Shown piece by piece: positions 54,240-63,009 of a stretch of 64,000 bases of DNA (its first letter is position 1; each line of letters opens with the position of its first letter). The notes under the pieces are model-generated. The model was not told the origin of the DNA, made no database searches, and saw only the letters and a list, made by a program, of their open reading frames with translations. The stretch is from Oribacterium sp. P6A1 (GTDB lineage: Bacteria > Bacillota > Clostridia > Lachnospirales > Lachnospiraceae), in contig NZ_JNKO01000004.1 in NCBI RefSeq assembly GCF_000702885.1, forward strand, positions 62,001 to 126,000. The letters are read 5' to 3'. The position numbers and the translations under genes were made by a program.

Positions 54240-56933
54240 TTGGAGGAGAATATTAAGAAACGCCTTGTTATAGGAATACTGGCTCATGTTGATGCGGGAA
54301 AGACGACATTGTCCGAAAGTATCCTTTTTGATGCCGGAAAAATCCGGAGTCTGGGACGTGTGGATAACGGTAATGCTTATCTGGATACAAATCATATGGA
54401 AAAGGAAAGAGGAATCACCATCTTTTCAAAGATGGCAACCTTTGACCTTAAGGATATAGAGGTATCCCTGCTTGATACTCCGGGACATGTGGACTTTTCC
54501 GCGGAAATGGAAAAGACTCTTTCGGTGCTTGATTATGCCATACTTGTAGTGAACGGAGCCGATGGAGTTCAGGGGCATACGGAGACACTCTGGAAGCTGC
54601 TTGAAAGGTACGGCGTTCCTGTCTTTATCTTTGTGAACAAAATGGACCAGCCCGGAACGGACAAGGGAGTGCTGCTGGAAAATCTGGAAAAGCATTTTGG
54701 AAATGCCGCAGTGGATTTCAGTGATGCGGGAGTATATTCCATGTCTGAAACTCTGAAGGAAAACATTGCCATGTGCGATGAGCGTATCATGGAAAAGTAT
54801 CTTGATAAGGGCGAGCTGGATCCGAAGGATATCAGGAACATGATTTGGGACAGGAAGCTGTTCCCTGTTTATTTCGGATCTGCCCTAAAAAATTTCGGAG
54901 TTAAAGAATTTCTGGAGGGGATACACACCTTCACGGAAATTCCGCTTTATCCCGATGCTTTCGGCGCAAAAGTCTTTAAAATAGCCAAGGATGATTCCGA
55001 CAGAAGACTTACCTATATGAAGATAACAGGTGGAGAGCTAAAGGTAAGGACTGAGATAGTTCCGGATGAAAAAGTATCTGAAATAAGAGTATACAGCGGT
55101 TCGAAATATGTTAATGTGGACACCGCGGAGGCAGGCACGGTATGTGCGGTTCTTGGAGTCGGAAGTCTCAAAACAGGAGATGTACTTGGATGTGAGCCAA
55201 AGGGAAAAGAGATGTCACTGAAGCCGGTTCTGGACTATCAGGTGATTTCAAAAGATGTGGATTCACAGGAACTATACAGAAAGCTGGGCACCATCTCGGA
55301 CGAATTTCCGGAGCTTCATATAAGCTGGGACAATGCTTTAAAGGAGATACACGTTCATCTAATGGGTGAAGTACAGATAGAGATCCTGAAAAGAGTTGTG
55401 AAGGAACGCTTTGACCTAGAGCTTGAATTGGGAGAAAGCAGGATACTCTATCTTGAGACTATAGCGGAACCGGTACTGGGTGTTGGCCACTTTGAACCCC
55501 TTAGACATTATGCCGAGGTACATTTGCTTATGGAGCCCCTTCCGAGAGGCTCGGGTCTTCAGTTCCGGGCAGACTGTTCAACGGATGATCTGGCGCTTAA
55601 CTGGCAGCGACTGGTACTTACCCACCTTAGAGAAAAGGAACATGTGGGGGTTCTTACCGGGAGCGGTATAACGGATATAAGATTTACTCTGGTGGCCGGA
55701 AGAGCACATAACAAGCATACAGAAGGCGGTGATTTCAGAGAGGCAACCTACCGTGCTGTAAGACAGGGACTCAGAAAAGCGGTAAATGTTCTCCTTGAGC
55801 CGTATTATGCCTTTACCCTTGAGATACCGAAGGATTTTGTGGGAAGAGCCATGACGGATCTTTCCAACATGAATGCTAAATTCAATCCTCCTGAAATAAA
55901 GGGTGACAGTTCGGTCATAGTGGGAACAGCCGCTGTAAAGGCCATGAGGGACTATCATAAGGATGTTATGGTTTACAGCAAGGGAAGAGGTCATCTGTTC
56001 TTAAGGTTCAGCGGCTATGATAAGTGCCATGATGCGGAGGAGGTTATATTTAACAGCGGCTATGATCCGGATGAAGACATACTGAATCCAAGCTCTTCTG
56101 TTTTCTGCGCCCATGGATCGGGATATATCGTTCCGTTTGATCAGGTGGAAAGATATATGCACGTGGAATCACCTGTAGATGTTTATGAAAATACGGAGAA
56201 GAGAGATTTTGAGACTGATGCTGTCCGCATGGAGCGAAGTCAGGAAAAGAAAAACGAGCGGAAGTTTAAAAACAGCGGTCAGTATATAGCGGATCAGGAG
56301 CTTGAAGATATTTTTATACGTACCTTCGGACCTATAAAAAACCGGGCCAAGGAAGTTAATCTTGCCAGCGCAAGGACCATAAGAGCAAAGGAAAAAGAGG
56401 CCAATAAGGCTGAGAACCGGCGTGAGATAAGGACCGTGGAAAAGAAAACAGAGTATCTTCTTGTGGACGGATATAACATCATATTTGCATGGGATGATCT
56501 TTGTGATCTTGCAAAAACCAACCTTGACAGTGCAAGAGGGAAGCTTCTTGATATAATGTCCAACTATGCGGGATTCACCGGAAAGTCGGTCATCGTAGTA
56601 TTTGATGCATACAGGGTGGCAGGACATCAGGTGGAACAGATAAAGTATCATAACATCTATGTGGTCTATACCAGAGAAGCCATGACTGCGGACGAGTACA
56701 TAGAAGAAGAGACCCATGAACTGAAAAAGCAGTATAATGTGACAGTTGCCACCTCTGATAAGGTGGTTCAGGTCATAACATGGGGAAAGGGTGCTGTTAT
56801 ACTGAGTGCAAAAAATCTTCTGGAAGAGGTGGAACGTACCGTTAATACCTTAAGAAGAGAGCATCTTGACAAAGATCCCATGTCCGGACATATAGGAACA
56901 AAGCTGGATATACCTTCGGGAAAGGAAGAATAA
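54240..56933 (+). CDS. TetM/EF-G-like ribosomal GTPase fused to a C-terminal Rae1/YacP-like NYN ribonuclease
   Basis: An 897-residue fusion. Residues 1 to about 640 match ribosomal protection proteins and EF-G: G1 AHVDAGKTT (15-23), switch I ERGITI (56-61), G3 DTPGH (79-83), G4 NKMD (133-136), then barrel and domains III-V. A charged linker follows. From about 737 an NYN (PIN-like) domain shows YLLVDGYNIIFAW, VIVVFDAYRV, TADEYIEEE and VATSDKVVQ; Asp743, Asp789, Asp818 and Asp840 are candidate metal ligands. This resembles Rae1 (YacP), which cuts mRNA in the ribosomal A site. Tetracycline resistance cannot be concluded. The TTG start is fixed by GGGAGG 7 bases upstream. Confidence 0.9.
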   Translation: MEENIKKRLVIGILAHVDAGKTTLSESILFDAGKIRSLGRVDNGNAYLDTNHMEKERGITIFSKMATFDLKDIEVSLLDTPGHVDFSAEMEKTLSVLDYAILVVNGADGVQGHTETLWKLLERYGVPVFIFVNKMDQPGTDKGVLLENLEKHFGNAAVDFSDAGVYSMSETLKENIAMCDERIMEKYLDKGELDPKDIRNMIWDRKLFPVYFGSALKNFGVKEFLEGIHTFTEIPLYPDAFGAKVFKIAKDDSDRRLTYMKITGGELKVRTEIVPDEKVSEIRVYSGSKYVNVDTAEAGTVCAVLGVGSLKTGDVLGCEPKGKEMSLKPVLDYQVISKDVDSQELYRKLGTISDEFPELHISWDNALKEIHVHLMGEVQIEILKRVVKERFDLELELGESRILYLETIAEPVLGVGHFEPLRHYAEVHLLMEPLPRGSGLQFRADCSTDDLALNWQRLVLTHLREKEHVGVLTGSGITDIRFTLVAGRAHNKHTEGGDFREATYRAVRQGLRKAVNVLLEPYYAFTLEIPKDFVGRAMTDLSNMNAKFNPPEIKGDSSVIVGTAAVKAMRDYHKDVMVYSKGRGHLFLRFSGYDKCHDAEEVIFNSGYDPDEDILNPSSSVFCAHGSGYIVPFDQVERYMHVESPVDVYENTEKRDFETDAVRMERSQEKKNERKFKNSGQYIADQELEDIFIRTFGPIKNRAKEVNLASARTIRAKEKEANKAENRREIRTVEKKTEYLLVDGYNIIFAWDDLCDLAKTNLDSARGKLLDIMSNYAGFTGKSVIVVFDAYRVAGHQVEQIKYHNIYVVYTREAMTADEYIEEETHELKKQYNVTVATSDKVVQVITWGKGAVILSAKNLLEEVERTVNTLRREHLDKDPMSGHIGTKLDIPSGKEE

Positions 56934-56963
56934 AAGGTTATCCGGAAAGGATGTGAAGGGAGT

Positions 56964-58454
56964 ATGCTGAATAAAATATGGCTGAGACTATCCATAGACA
57001 AAAAGGTCAAAAGCTTTGCTCTTGTGGTCGTGGTCATCATACTGGTATCATCGGGCTTTTCCATGCTTACCATGAGCTTTTCTCTGAAGGACTACAGCGA
57101 AATACTTGATGATAATAAGATATGTCAGGAATTTATGAATGCTATGGAGTCTGAGGGTAATGCTTTTCATGCCTATATTGCCCAGCGGTCTGACATCAGC
57201 AGAGATAATCTTAACAGTGCCATGGCCCGTACCGAAAAAAGCGTCAATGAGCTTCCGTTTGATTATGAGACCATTGGCTCAGAAAGATATGCCCGCACCT
57301 GGAATATCAAAAGCGCTTACCTGCAGTACAAGGAATTCAGGGATGATATGATGAGCATAGGAGTCAATAAGCCTGGATTTGTCAGCCGCTTAAGTGAATA
57401 CAACAGACGGGAAAAGTATCTGGAACAGTATTCAAGACGACTTTTGCAGCTTACTGTTGAGGCGGGGTCCGATATTTATACGGACAAACTCCCCACCTTC
57501 AGGATGCTTCCCTTCCTGCTGGCCAATTTCACCCTTATAATGCTTTTCATAGTGTTCAGCGTAAGCCGTGCCATGACTGAATCCATAGTTGTACCCGTGC
57601 TGAAACTGTCTCAGGAGGCAAGACGCATAGGGCAGTCTGATTTCAGCGGGGAAGACATCAGCATAGAAAATCAGGATGAGATAGGAGATCTGGTGAAGAT
57701 CTTTAACGGTATGAAGCATGCCACTGAGGACAATATCAATACCATTCAGGAAAATCATCGTATGACTGAGCTTCTGCAGCAGGAAAAGATGGAAAATATC
57801 GAGATGGAAAAACGTCTTGATATGAACAGACTTGAACTTCTGAAGAGTCAGATAAATCCCCATTTCCTGTTCAATACACTTAATATGATCGGATCCATGG
57901 CGGAACTTGAGGAAGCTGATACCACGGTAAAGATGACTCACTCTCTGGCCCAGCTTTTCAGATACAATCTCAGCACCAAGGAACAGGTGGTGCCCATAGA
58001 ATCCGAGCTTATGATAGCTGAAAATTACATGTACCTGCAGAAAATGAGATTCGGCAGCAGGGTTCAGTATGAGCTTGTGAGACCGGAGGATATAAGCGGT
58101 ATAAGCATACCCTCATTCACCATGCAGCCTTTGGTGGAGAATGCCATAGTTCACGGAATCTCCAAAAAGGAGCAGGGTGGGAAGGTGAGCGTAAACATCA
58201 GCCTTAAGGATGCCGGAATGGTGGAGATAATCATCTCCGATGACGGACTCGGAATGAAAAAGGAAGTCCTGGACAAGCTTTTGGAGAGATTGAGAGATCC
58301 GGAGGAGAACCGCACCGCCAAAATAGGAATCGGTCTCGGAAATATTTATAGACGTATAAATACGCTGTATAAAGGGAAGGGCGGACTTGAAATTCAATCA
58401 GAGGAGGGAGCTGGCACCAGAATAGTTCTGAGTATCCCTCAGGAGGCAATTTAA
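56964..58454 (+). CDS. YesM-type sensor histidine kinase
   Basis: A membrane kinase of 496 residues, shorter than the one at 13278. One helix at about residues 18-38, an extracytoplasmic domain of about 135 residues, a second helix near 182-203, HAMP, then QINPHFLFNTLN with phospho-accepting His300, and the ATPase boxes MQPLVENAIVHG, DDGLGM and GIGLGNIYRRIN. The response regulator starts at the last base of its stop region (shared A at 58454). A TRAP transporter follows. Kinase and regulator probably switch on the transporter when a carboxylate or sugar acid is present. Confidence 0.92.
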   Translation: MLNKIWLRLSIDKKVKSFALVVVVIILVSSGFSMLTMSFSLKDYSEILDDNKICQEFMNAMESEGNAFHAYIAQRSDISRDNLNSAMARTEKSVNELPFDYETIGSERYARTWNIKSAYLQYKEFRDDMMSIGVNKPGFVSRLSEYNRREKYLEQYSRRLLQLTVEAGSDIYTDKLPTFRMLPFLLANFTLIMLFIVFSVSRAMTESIVVPVLKLSQEARRIGQSDFSGEDISIENQDEIGDLVKIFNGMKHATEDNINTIQENHRMTELLQQEKMENIEMEKRLDMNRLELLKSQINPHFLFNTLNMIGSMAELEEADTTVKMTHSLAQLFRYNLSTKEQVVPIESELMIAENYMYLQKMRFGSRVQYELVRPEDISGISIPSFTMQPLVENAIVHGISKKEQGGKVSVNISLKDAGMVEIIISDDGLGMKKEVLDKLLERLRDPEENRTAKIGIGLGNIYRRINTLYKGKGGLEIQSEEGAGTRIVLSIPQEAI

Positions 58455-59257
58455 TGTACAAAATACTTGTGGCAGATGACGAGAATATAGAGAGAAAGGT
58501 TCTTCTCAAAAAATTACGGACTAAGTATGAAGGAATAGCATTGATTTATGAGGCAGAGAATGGAAGGGAGGCTCTCAGCAAATACAGAGAAGAAGATGTG
58601 AAAATCCTCATACTCGATATAGAGATGCCGGGCATAACAGGACTTCAGGCTGCGGCGGAGATAAGAAAGGAAGATAAGGATGCGGTTATAATATTTCTCA
58701 CAGCCTTTGATGAATTCAGCTATGCCAAAAAGGCGGTATCGGTACATGCACTTGACTATCTTCTGAAGCCTTATGATGAGAAAGAACTGTTCCTGTCTGT
58801 GGATACAGCCATGCATTATGTGGATGAAATAAATCAGGGAAAACTCAGGTCACTGCCGGTGATGGAAGGAGAGACCCCGAAGCAGGATCCTCAAATGCCG
58901 GAAAAAGATGTCCGGGAGCCGGAAAACCCATCACTGAGGAACGGACAGAAGCTAATGATGGATTATGTGGAAAAACACTATATGGAGGATGTGTCGGTTC
59001 AGGATATAGCAAAAGCACTTAATTACAGTGAGGCATATTTTTGCAAGCTTTTTAAACAGCAATTCGGAACCAATTTTATATCTTTTCTTTCGGAGTACAG
59101 GATCAAGAGAGCGAAGGAGCTTCTTTCCGGAACCCATGTCAATATAAAAGATATAGGAAGAACTGTGGGATATCCGGATTCCAATTACTTTGCCAAGGTT
59201 TTTAAACGTATCACAGGAAGGAGCCCTTCTGAATACAGGGCGGATTACTATTCTTAA
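58454..59257 (+). CDS. YesN-type response regulator with AraC DNA-binding domain
   Basis: A compact regulator of 267 residues: receiver domain with ADDEN, phospho-accepting Asp55 in LILDIEMPG and Lys in LLKPYDE, a 35-residue linker, then two AraC helix-turn-helix units (VSVQDIAKALNYSEAYFCKLF and GYPDSNYFAKVFKRITGRSP, cited in part). It lacks the long middle region of the regulator at 11657. It overlaps the kinase by one base. A strong terminator follows, and the TRAP genes start 301 bases later with a weak -35 box, as expected for an activated promoter. Confidence 0.92.
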   Translation: MYKILVADDENIERKVLLKKLRTKYEGIALIYEAENGREALSKYREEDVKILILDIEMPGITGLQAAAEIRKEDKDAVIIFLTAFDEFSYAKKAVSVHALDYLLKPYDEKELFLSVDTAMHYVDEINQGKLRSLPVMEGETPKQDPQMPEKDVREPENPSLRNGQKLMMDYVEKHYMEDVSVQDIAKALNYSEAYFCKLFKQQFGTNFISFLSEYRIKRAKELLSGTHVNIKDIGRTVGYPDSNYFAKVFKRITGRSPSEYRADYYS

Positions 59258-59263
59258 ATATGA

Positions 59264-59311
59264 AAACAAAAGCGTATCTCTTTGCTTCTTCAAAGGGATG
59301 CGCTTTTGTTT
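59264..59311. terminator. Intrinsic terminator after the YesMN pair
   Basis: A long stem, AAACAAAAGCG with CGCTTTTGTTT, extended by ATC/GAT and CTTTG/CAAAG around CTTCTT. The flanking A and T runs suit both strands. Confidence 0.85.
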
Positions 59312-59475
59312 AATCTGCATACTTATCACAGGGATTAATGACAAAAAAATAACTAAACAGAAATAATGCACAAATAACCGGGCTATAAGTTGTGCAAACT
59401 GTAAGTAGTGAATAATAAAATTCGTCAAGAAGTTAAAATTCTTCTACAAATCCAAAAAATTTACCATCGAACAAT

Positions 59476-59495
59476 GTAAGTGCTTACCATATAAT
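59476..59495 (+). promoter_or_regulatory. dctP promoter region with palindrome and -10 box
   Basis: TATAAT at 59490-59495 is a full consensus -10, but the hexamer 17 bases upstream (TCGAAC) is not a -35. The palindrome GTAAG-TG-CTTAC (59476-59487) ends 2 bases before the -10. TGTAAGT also occurs at 59399. Together these fit an activator-dependent promoter, probably under the adjacent YesN. The rest of the 300-base intergenic region is AT-rich without further motifs. Confidence 0.45.
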
Positions 59496-59558
59496 TTTAA
59501 CAGATAAACAAAGTGCCTTGGAGATAAGGCATAGGTTGAATATTGGAGGAAGTAAAGT

Positions 59559-60749
59559 ATGAAGAAGAGAATTTTAAGCTCAGTTCTGGCAGTGACGATG
59601 GCAGCTACAGCCCTTACAGCATGTGGCGGTTCACAGAAGCCGGCAGAAACAGCTGCACAGACACAGGCAGCAGAGACAAAAGCTGCAGAGACTAAGGCAG
59701 CAGAGGAGACCAAGGCAGCAGAAGAGACTAAGGCTGCAGAGGAGACCAAGGCAGCTGAAGAGACCAAGGCAGCAGAGGGCGGAGAGTACAAGGTGAATGA
59801 GGCAGCAGCAGCCGATCCTGCAGTAGTACTCACAATGGCTGAGGTTAATCCTGTAGATGATACAATTTGCGGAAAGATGGATAAGAAGTTCATAGAAGCT
59901 GTTGAGGCTATATCCGGCGGATCAATCACCATTGATCTTCAGGGATCCGGCGTACTCGGAGCTGAGTCAGACGTTCTTGATTCTATGCTCGGCGGCGGCG
60001 GAGACATCGATATCTCACGTATCTCAGCATTTGCACTTACCTCTTACGGCGCAAAGAAGTCAGTACTTCTTTCACTTCCATACACATTTGAATCAAGAGA
60101 GCATTACTGGAAGTTTGTAAACAGTGATCTCGGCAAGGAGATCCTTGATGAGTCAGAGAAGGAGGGCATCGGTGTTAAGGGCCTCTTCTATGGCGAGGAA
60201 GGTTTCAGACACTTCTTTACAGTAAAGGATAAGCCTGTTTCATCAGTTGATGATCTTAAGGGAATGAAGATCAGAGTATCCAACGACCCTATCATGGTAA
60301 AGATGGTTGAGGCACTTGGCGCTACAGCAACATCAGTTTCCATGACAGAGCTTTACTCAGCACTTCAGACAAACACTGTAGACGGTGCAGGTCAGCCTAT
60401 CGTAAACTACGCATCAAACAGATTTGATGAGGTTGCTCCAAACCTTACACTTGACAGCCACACACTTGGTGCAATTGAGGTTGTTATCGCTGAGGATTCA
60501 TGGAACAACAAGCTTACAGATAACCAGAGAGCTGTAATTGAAGAGGCTTCAAAGATCGCATCTGATTACTGCCACACAATCGCAGTTGAGACAGAGGCCA
60601 AGGTTCTTGATGAGCTCAAGGCTCGCGGATGCAATGTTATCGACATCAGTGACATGGCTCCATGGGAGGAAGCTTGTAAGGCTATCGCTGAGGAAAATGC
60701 ACAGGGAGATCTTGCAGACGTATATGCACAGATCAAGGCTCTTGCATAA
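59559..60749 (+). CDS. dctP: TRAP transporter solute-binding lipoprotein
   Basis: Binds a carboxylate or sugar acid and feeds the DctQM permease. The signal peptide ends in a lipobox (LTAC, Cys22). A linker of four to five KAAEET-type repeats follows (residues 33-70), then the DctP domain of about 310 residues. DLKGMKIRVSNDPIMVKMVEALGA contains the Arg that clamps the ligand carboxylate in this family, and DGAGQPIVNYASNRFDEVA follows. Strong codon bias suggests very high expression. GGAGG precedes the ATG. A hairpin terminator between this gene and dctQ should keep permease levels lower. Confidence 0.92.
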   Translation: MKKRILSSVLAVTMAATALTACGGSQKPAETAAQTQAAETKAAETKAAEETKAAEETKAAEETKAAEETKAAEGGEYKVNEAAAADPAVVLTMAEVNPVDDTICGKMDKKFIEAVEAISGGSITIDLQGSGVLGAESDVLDSMLGGGGDIDISRISAFALTSYGAKKSVLLSLPYTFESREHYWKFVNSDLGKEILDESEKEGIGVKGLFYGEEGFRHFFTVKDKPVSSVDDLKGMKIRVSNDPIMVKMVEALGATATSVSMTELYSALQTNTVDGAGQPIVNYASNRFDEVAPNLTLDSHTLGAIEVVIAEDSWNNKLTDNQRAVIEEASKIASDYCHTIAVETEAKVLDELKARGCNVIDISDMAPWEEACKAIAEENAQGDLADVYAQIKALA

Positions 60750-60780
60750 TTCTGTAATCTTAATTCACAAAGCATGAGTT

Positions 60781-60821
60781 AAGGTGCTCTGCGACATACA
60801 TATGTCGGGAGCACCTTTTTT
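60781..60821 (+). terminator. Intrinsic terminator/attenuator between dctP and dctQ
   Basis: AAGGTGCTC pairs with GAGCACCTT, and CGACAT with ATGTCG inside it, followed by TTTTTT. It lies inside an operon, so part of the transcripts should stop after dctP while some continue into dctQM. Confidence 0.85.
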
Positions 60822-60842
60822 AAGAGAGGTGGCAGTTAGTCT

Positions 60843-61478
60843 ATGAAATCTTCGAACGCAGCGTCGGTTCTTGAAAAGCCCGGTTCTGACGTTTCAAAAA
60901 CAGAAGGGGGCTCTATGGCAGCAATACTTGAATTTTTAAAAAGAGCAAAGCCTGTATATGACATGGTGTACAAAACCACCATGCTTATATGTAAGTTGCT
61001 TTTGGTGGCGGACATAATCATCATGACATGGGTGGTTATCGCCAGATATCTTACATTCTTCCCTGCACCGAACTGGGGCGAAGAAGTGATACTTACACTT
61101 ATGGCGTACATGTCGGTTCTTTCAGCATCCCTTGCGATACGTCGCAATGCCCACATCAGGATGACGACCTTTGACCGTTATCTTCCGGTAAGTCTGGTGA
61201 AGTCTCTTGATCTTCTTTCGGATCTGTTTGTTATGGGACTTGCCCTTGTGATGCTGGTGGTTGGCTGGAAATATGCTACGGGAATCGGAGCAAAGGGAAC
61301 ATATATTTCCATGCCATGGCTCAGCAAGACATGGATGTATATGCCTATTCCTCTTGCAGGAGTAGCTATGATATTTTTTGAGATTGAGAGACTGGTTATT
61401 GATGTAGAACACATTCTTGATAAGAATTATGTTCCTGATCTTGGATTCGAACTTGACGAAAAAAAGGAGGATAAATAA
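60843..61478 (+). CDS. dctQ: TRAP transporter small permease subunit
   Basis: The small membrane subunit of the TRAP importer, 211 residues with four helices after a soluble N-terminus of about 45 residues. VVIARYLTFFPAPNWGEEVILTLMAYMS (cited in part: RYLTFFPAPNWGEEV) and LAIRRNAHIRM are typical of DctQ. The start at 60843 follows AGAGGTGG; an ATG at 60915 after AAGGGGG would remove the extra N-terminal 24 residues and give a more usual length, so either is possible. dctM begins 2 bases after its stop. Confidence 0.88.
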   Translation: MKSSNAASVLEKPGSDVSKTEGGSMAAILEFLKRAKPVYDMVYKTTMLICKLLLVADIIIMTWVVIARYLTFFPAPNWGEEVILTLMAYMSVLSASLAIRRNAHIRMTTFDRYLPVSLVKSLDLLSDLFVMGLALVMLVVGWKYATGIGAKGTYISMPWLSKTWMYMPIPLAGVAMIFFEIERLVIDVEHILDKNYVPDLGFELDEKKEDK

Positions 61479-61480
61479 TT

Positions 61481-62812
61481 ATGACAGCTAACACAATGGC
61501 GATAGCAGTTCTTCTGATATCCTTCTTTGTGATGATACTGCTTCGCTTTCCTATTGCCTATGCAGTTGCATTGTCATCTATCTTTTGTCTTACATATCAG
61601 GGTATACCCCTCAATACGGTTGCACAGCAGATGGTTAAGGGAATTTCTTCATTTTCCCTTATGGCGGTTCCGTTCTTTATCACCATGGGCGTACTCATGG
61701 GCACCGGCGGAATCTCGGAAAAGCTTCTGGATCTTGCGGATGCATGTGTGGGCTGGATGACCGGGGGACTTGCCATGGTAAACATCGTGGCTTCATACTT
61801 CTTCGGAGGAATCTCCGGTTCTGCATCAGCAGATACAGCATCCCTTGGTTCCCTTGAGATTCCTATGATGGTTGACAGAGGATACGATGTTGATTTTGCA
61901 ACTGCTGTTACAATTGCATCTTCAGTAGAAGGAATGCTGGTACCTCCGTCACATAACATGGTAATCTATGCTACAACAGCAGGCGGAATTTCAATCGGTG
62001 CACTTTTCCTTGCAGGTTATCTTCCGGGAGCAGTGCTTGCTGTTTCTCTTATGGTAGGTTCTTACATAATCTCATTAAAGAGACATTATCCAAAGGGAGA
62101 ACCTTTCTCTGTAAAGATCCTTTTCAAGCAGCTTACTACATCGGTTTGGGCTCTTCTGTCCATTCTCATTGTTGTGGTAGGTGTAGTGGCAGGTATCTTT
62201 ACAGCTACAGAGTCTGCGGCCATTGCAGTAATCTACTCACTTTTGGTATCCCTCTATATCTATAAGGGAGTGACATGGAAGGGAGTCTGGAAGTGCCTCA
62301 ATTCATGCATCGATACATTGTCAATTGTGCTTATTCTTATTTCCACATCTTCGGTATTCGGATATTGCCTCACAAGACTTCATGTACCTGATCTTGCCGC
62401 AAACCTCATCACCGGTGTTTCGGATAATCCTATAGTTATAGCTATTCTTCTTAACATCATCCTTCTTGTGCTTGGATGTATCATGGATATGGCGCCTATC
62501 ATTCTTATCTCAACACCGATCCTCCTTCCTATTGCTCAGTCCATAGGAATCGACCCGGTTCAGTACGGAATCCTTCTGGTTCTTAACTGTGGTATAGGAC
62601 TTCTTACACCCCCTGTAGGAGCAGTGCTTTTCATCGGATCAGCCATTGCCCACAGACCTATAGAAAAGGTGGTGGTTGCCATGGTTCCGTTCTATGCAAT
62701 GATGGTTATCGCTCTCCTTTGCATAACATTTATTCCTGAAGTATCTCTCTGCATTCCGAAGCTCTTTGGATATGTTCAGACAGGAACGGGAATTCTTGCA
62801 GCCATGGGTTGA
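61481..62812 (+). CDS. dctM: TRAP transporter large permease subunit
   Basis: The ion-coupled channel subunit, 443 residues with about twelve to thirteen helices. Conserved blocks are FPIAYAVALSS, FGGISGSASADTASLGS, VEGMLVPPSHNMVIY and NCGIGLLTPPVGAVLF, all hallmarks of DctM. AAGGAGG overlaps the end of dctQ, so translation is coupled. A GC-rich hairpin follows the stop. Sodium coupling is usual for the family. The sequence does not reveal the substrate, although a KDG kinase elsewhere in the window makes sugar acids plausible. Confidence 0.94.
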   Translation: MTANTMAIAVLLISFFVMILLRFPIAYAVALSSIFCLTYQGIPLNTVAQQMVKGISSFSLMAVPFFITMGVLMGTGGISEKLLDLADACVGWMTGGLAMVNIVASYFFGGISGSASADTASLGSLEIPMMVDRGYDVDFATAVTIASSVEGMLVPPSHNMVIYATTAGGISIGALFLAGYLPGAVLAVSLMVGSYIISLKRHYPKGEPFSVKILFKQLTTSVWALLSILIVVVGVVAGIFTATESAAIAVIYSLLVSLYIYKGVTWKGVWKCLNSCIDTLSIVLILISTSSVFGYCLTRLHVPDLAANLITGVSDNPIVIAILLNIILLVLGCIMDMAPIILISTPILLPIAQSIGIDPVQYGILLVLNCGIGLLTPPVGAVLFIGSAIAHRPIEKVVVAMVPFYAMMVIALLCITFIPEVSLCIPKLFGYVQTGTGILAAMG

Positions 62813-62876
62813 TAAAGGAGACCTGATCAGCAGGTTTAATCATAGTTTGCTCACTTTTTTTCATAAAACTTCTCGG

Positions 62877-62909
62877 ACAGGGCAGCGGAACAGTATTCCG
62901 CTGCCCTGT
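62877..62909 (+). terminator. Strong hairpin after dctM without a good T tract
   Basis: ACAGGGCAGCGGAA pairs perfectly with TTCCGCTGCCCTGT around CAGTA, but only TGCTTGG follows. It may be a transcript-stabilising hairpin or weak terminator between dctM and the second dctP. Confidence 0.6.
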
Positions 62910-63009
62910 TGCTTGGTGAGTTTCACACAAAATAGTGGTAGAATGTTCGGTGATTAAGATGGTATCCGGAAAAAGGAACCATCGGCAGTTTCATCAGAAA
63001 GAAAACTAT

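Noticed and set aside
54240-56933. Simple call as tetracycline resistance determinant
   Set aside because: The GTPase part resembles TetM, but the protein is longer, carries a nuclease domain, sits in housekeeping surroundings and shows no mobile-element signs. Resistance cannot be inferred.
59655-59780. Short tandem repeats that could be mistaken for a CRISPR array
   Set aside because: The repeats are in frame, encode a linker and have no unique spacers.
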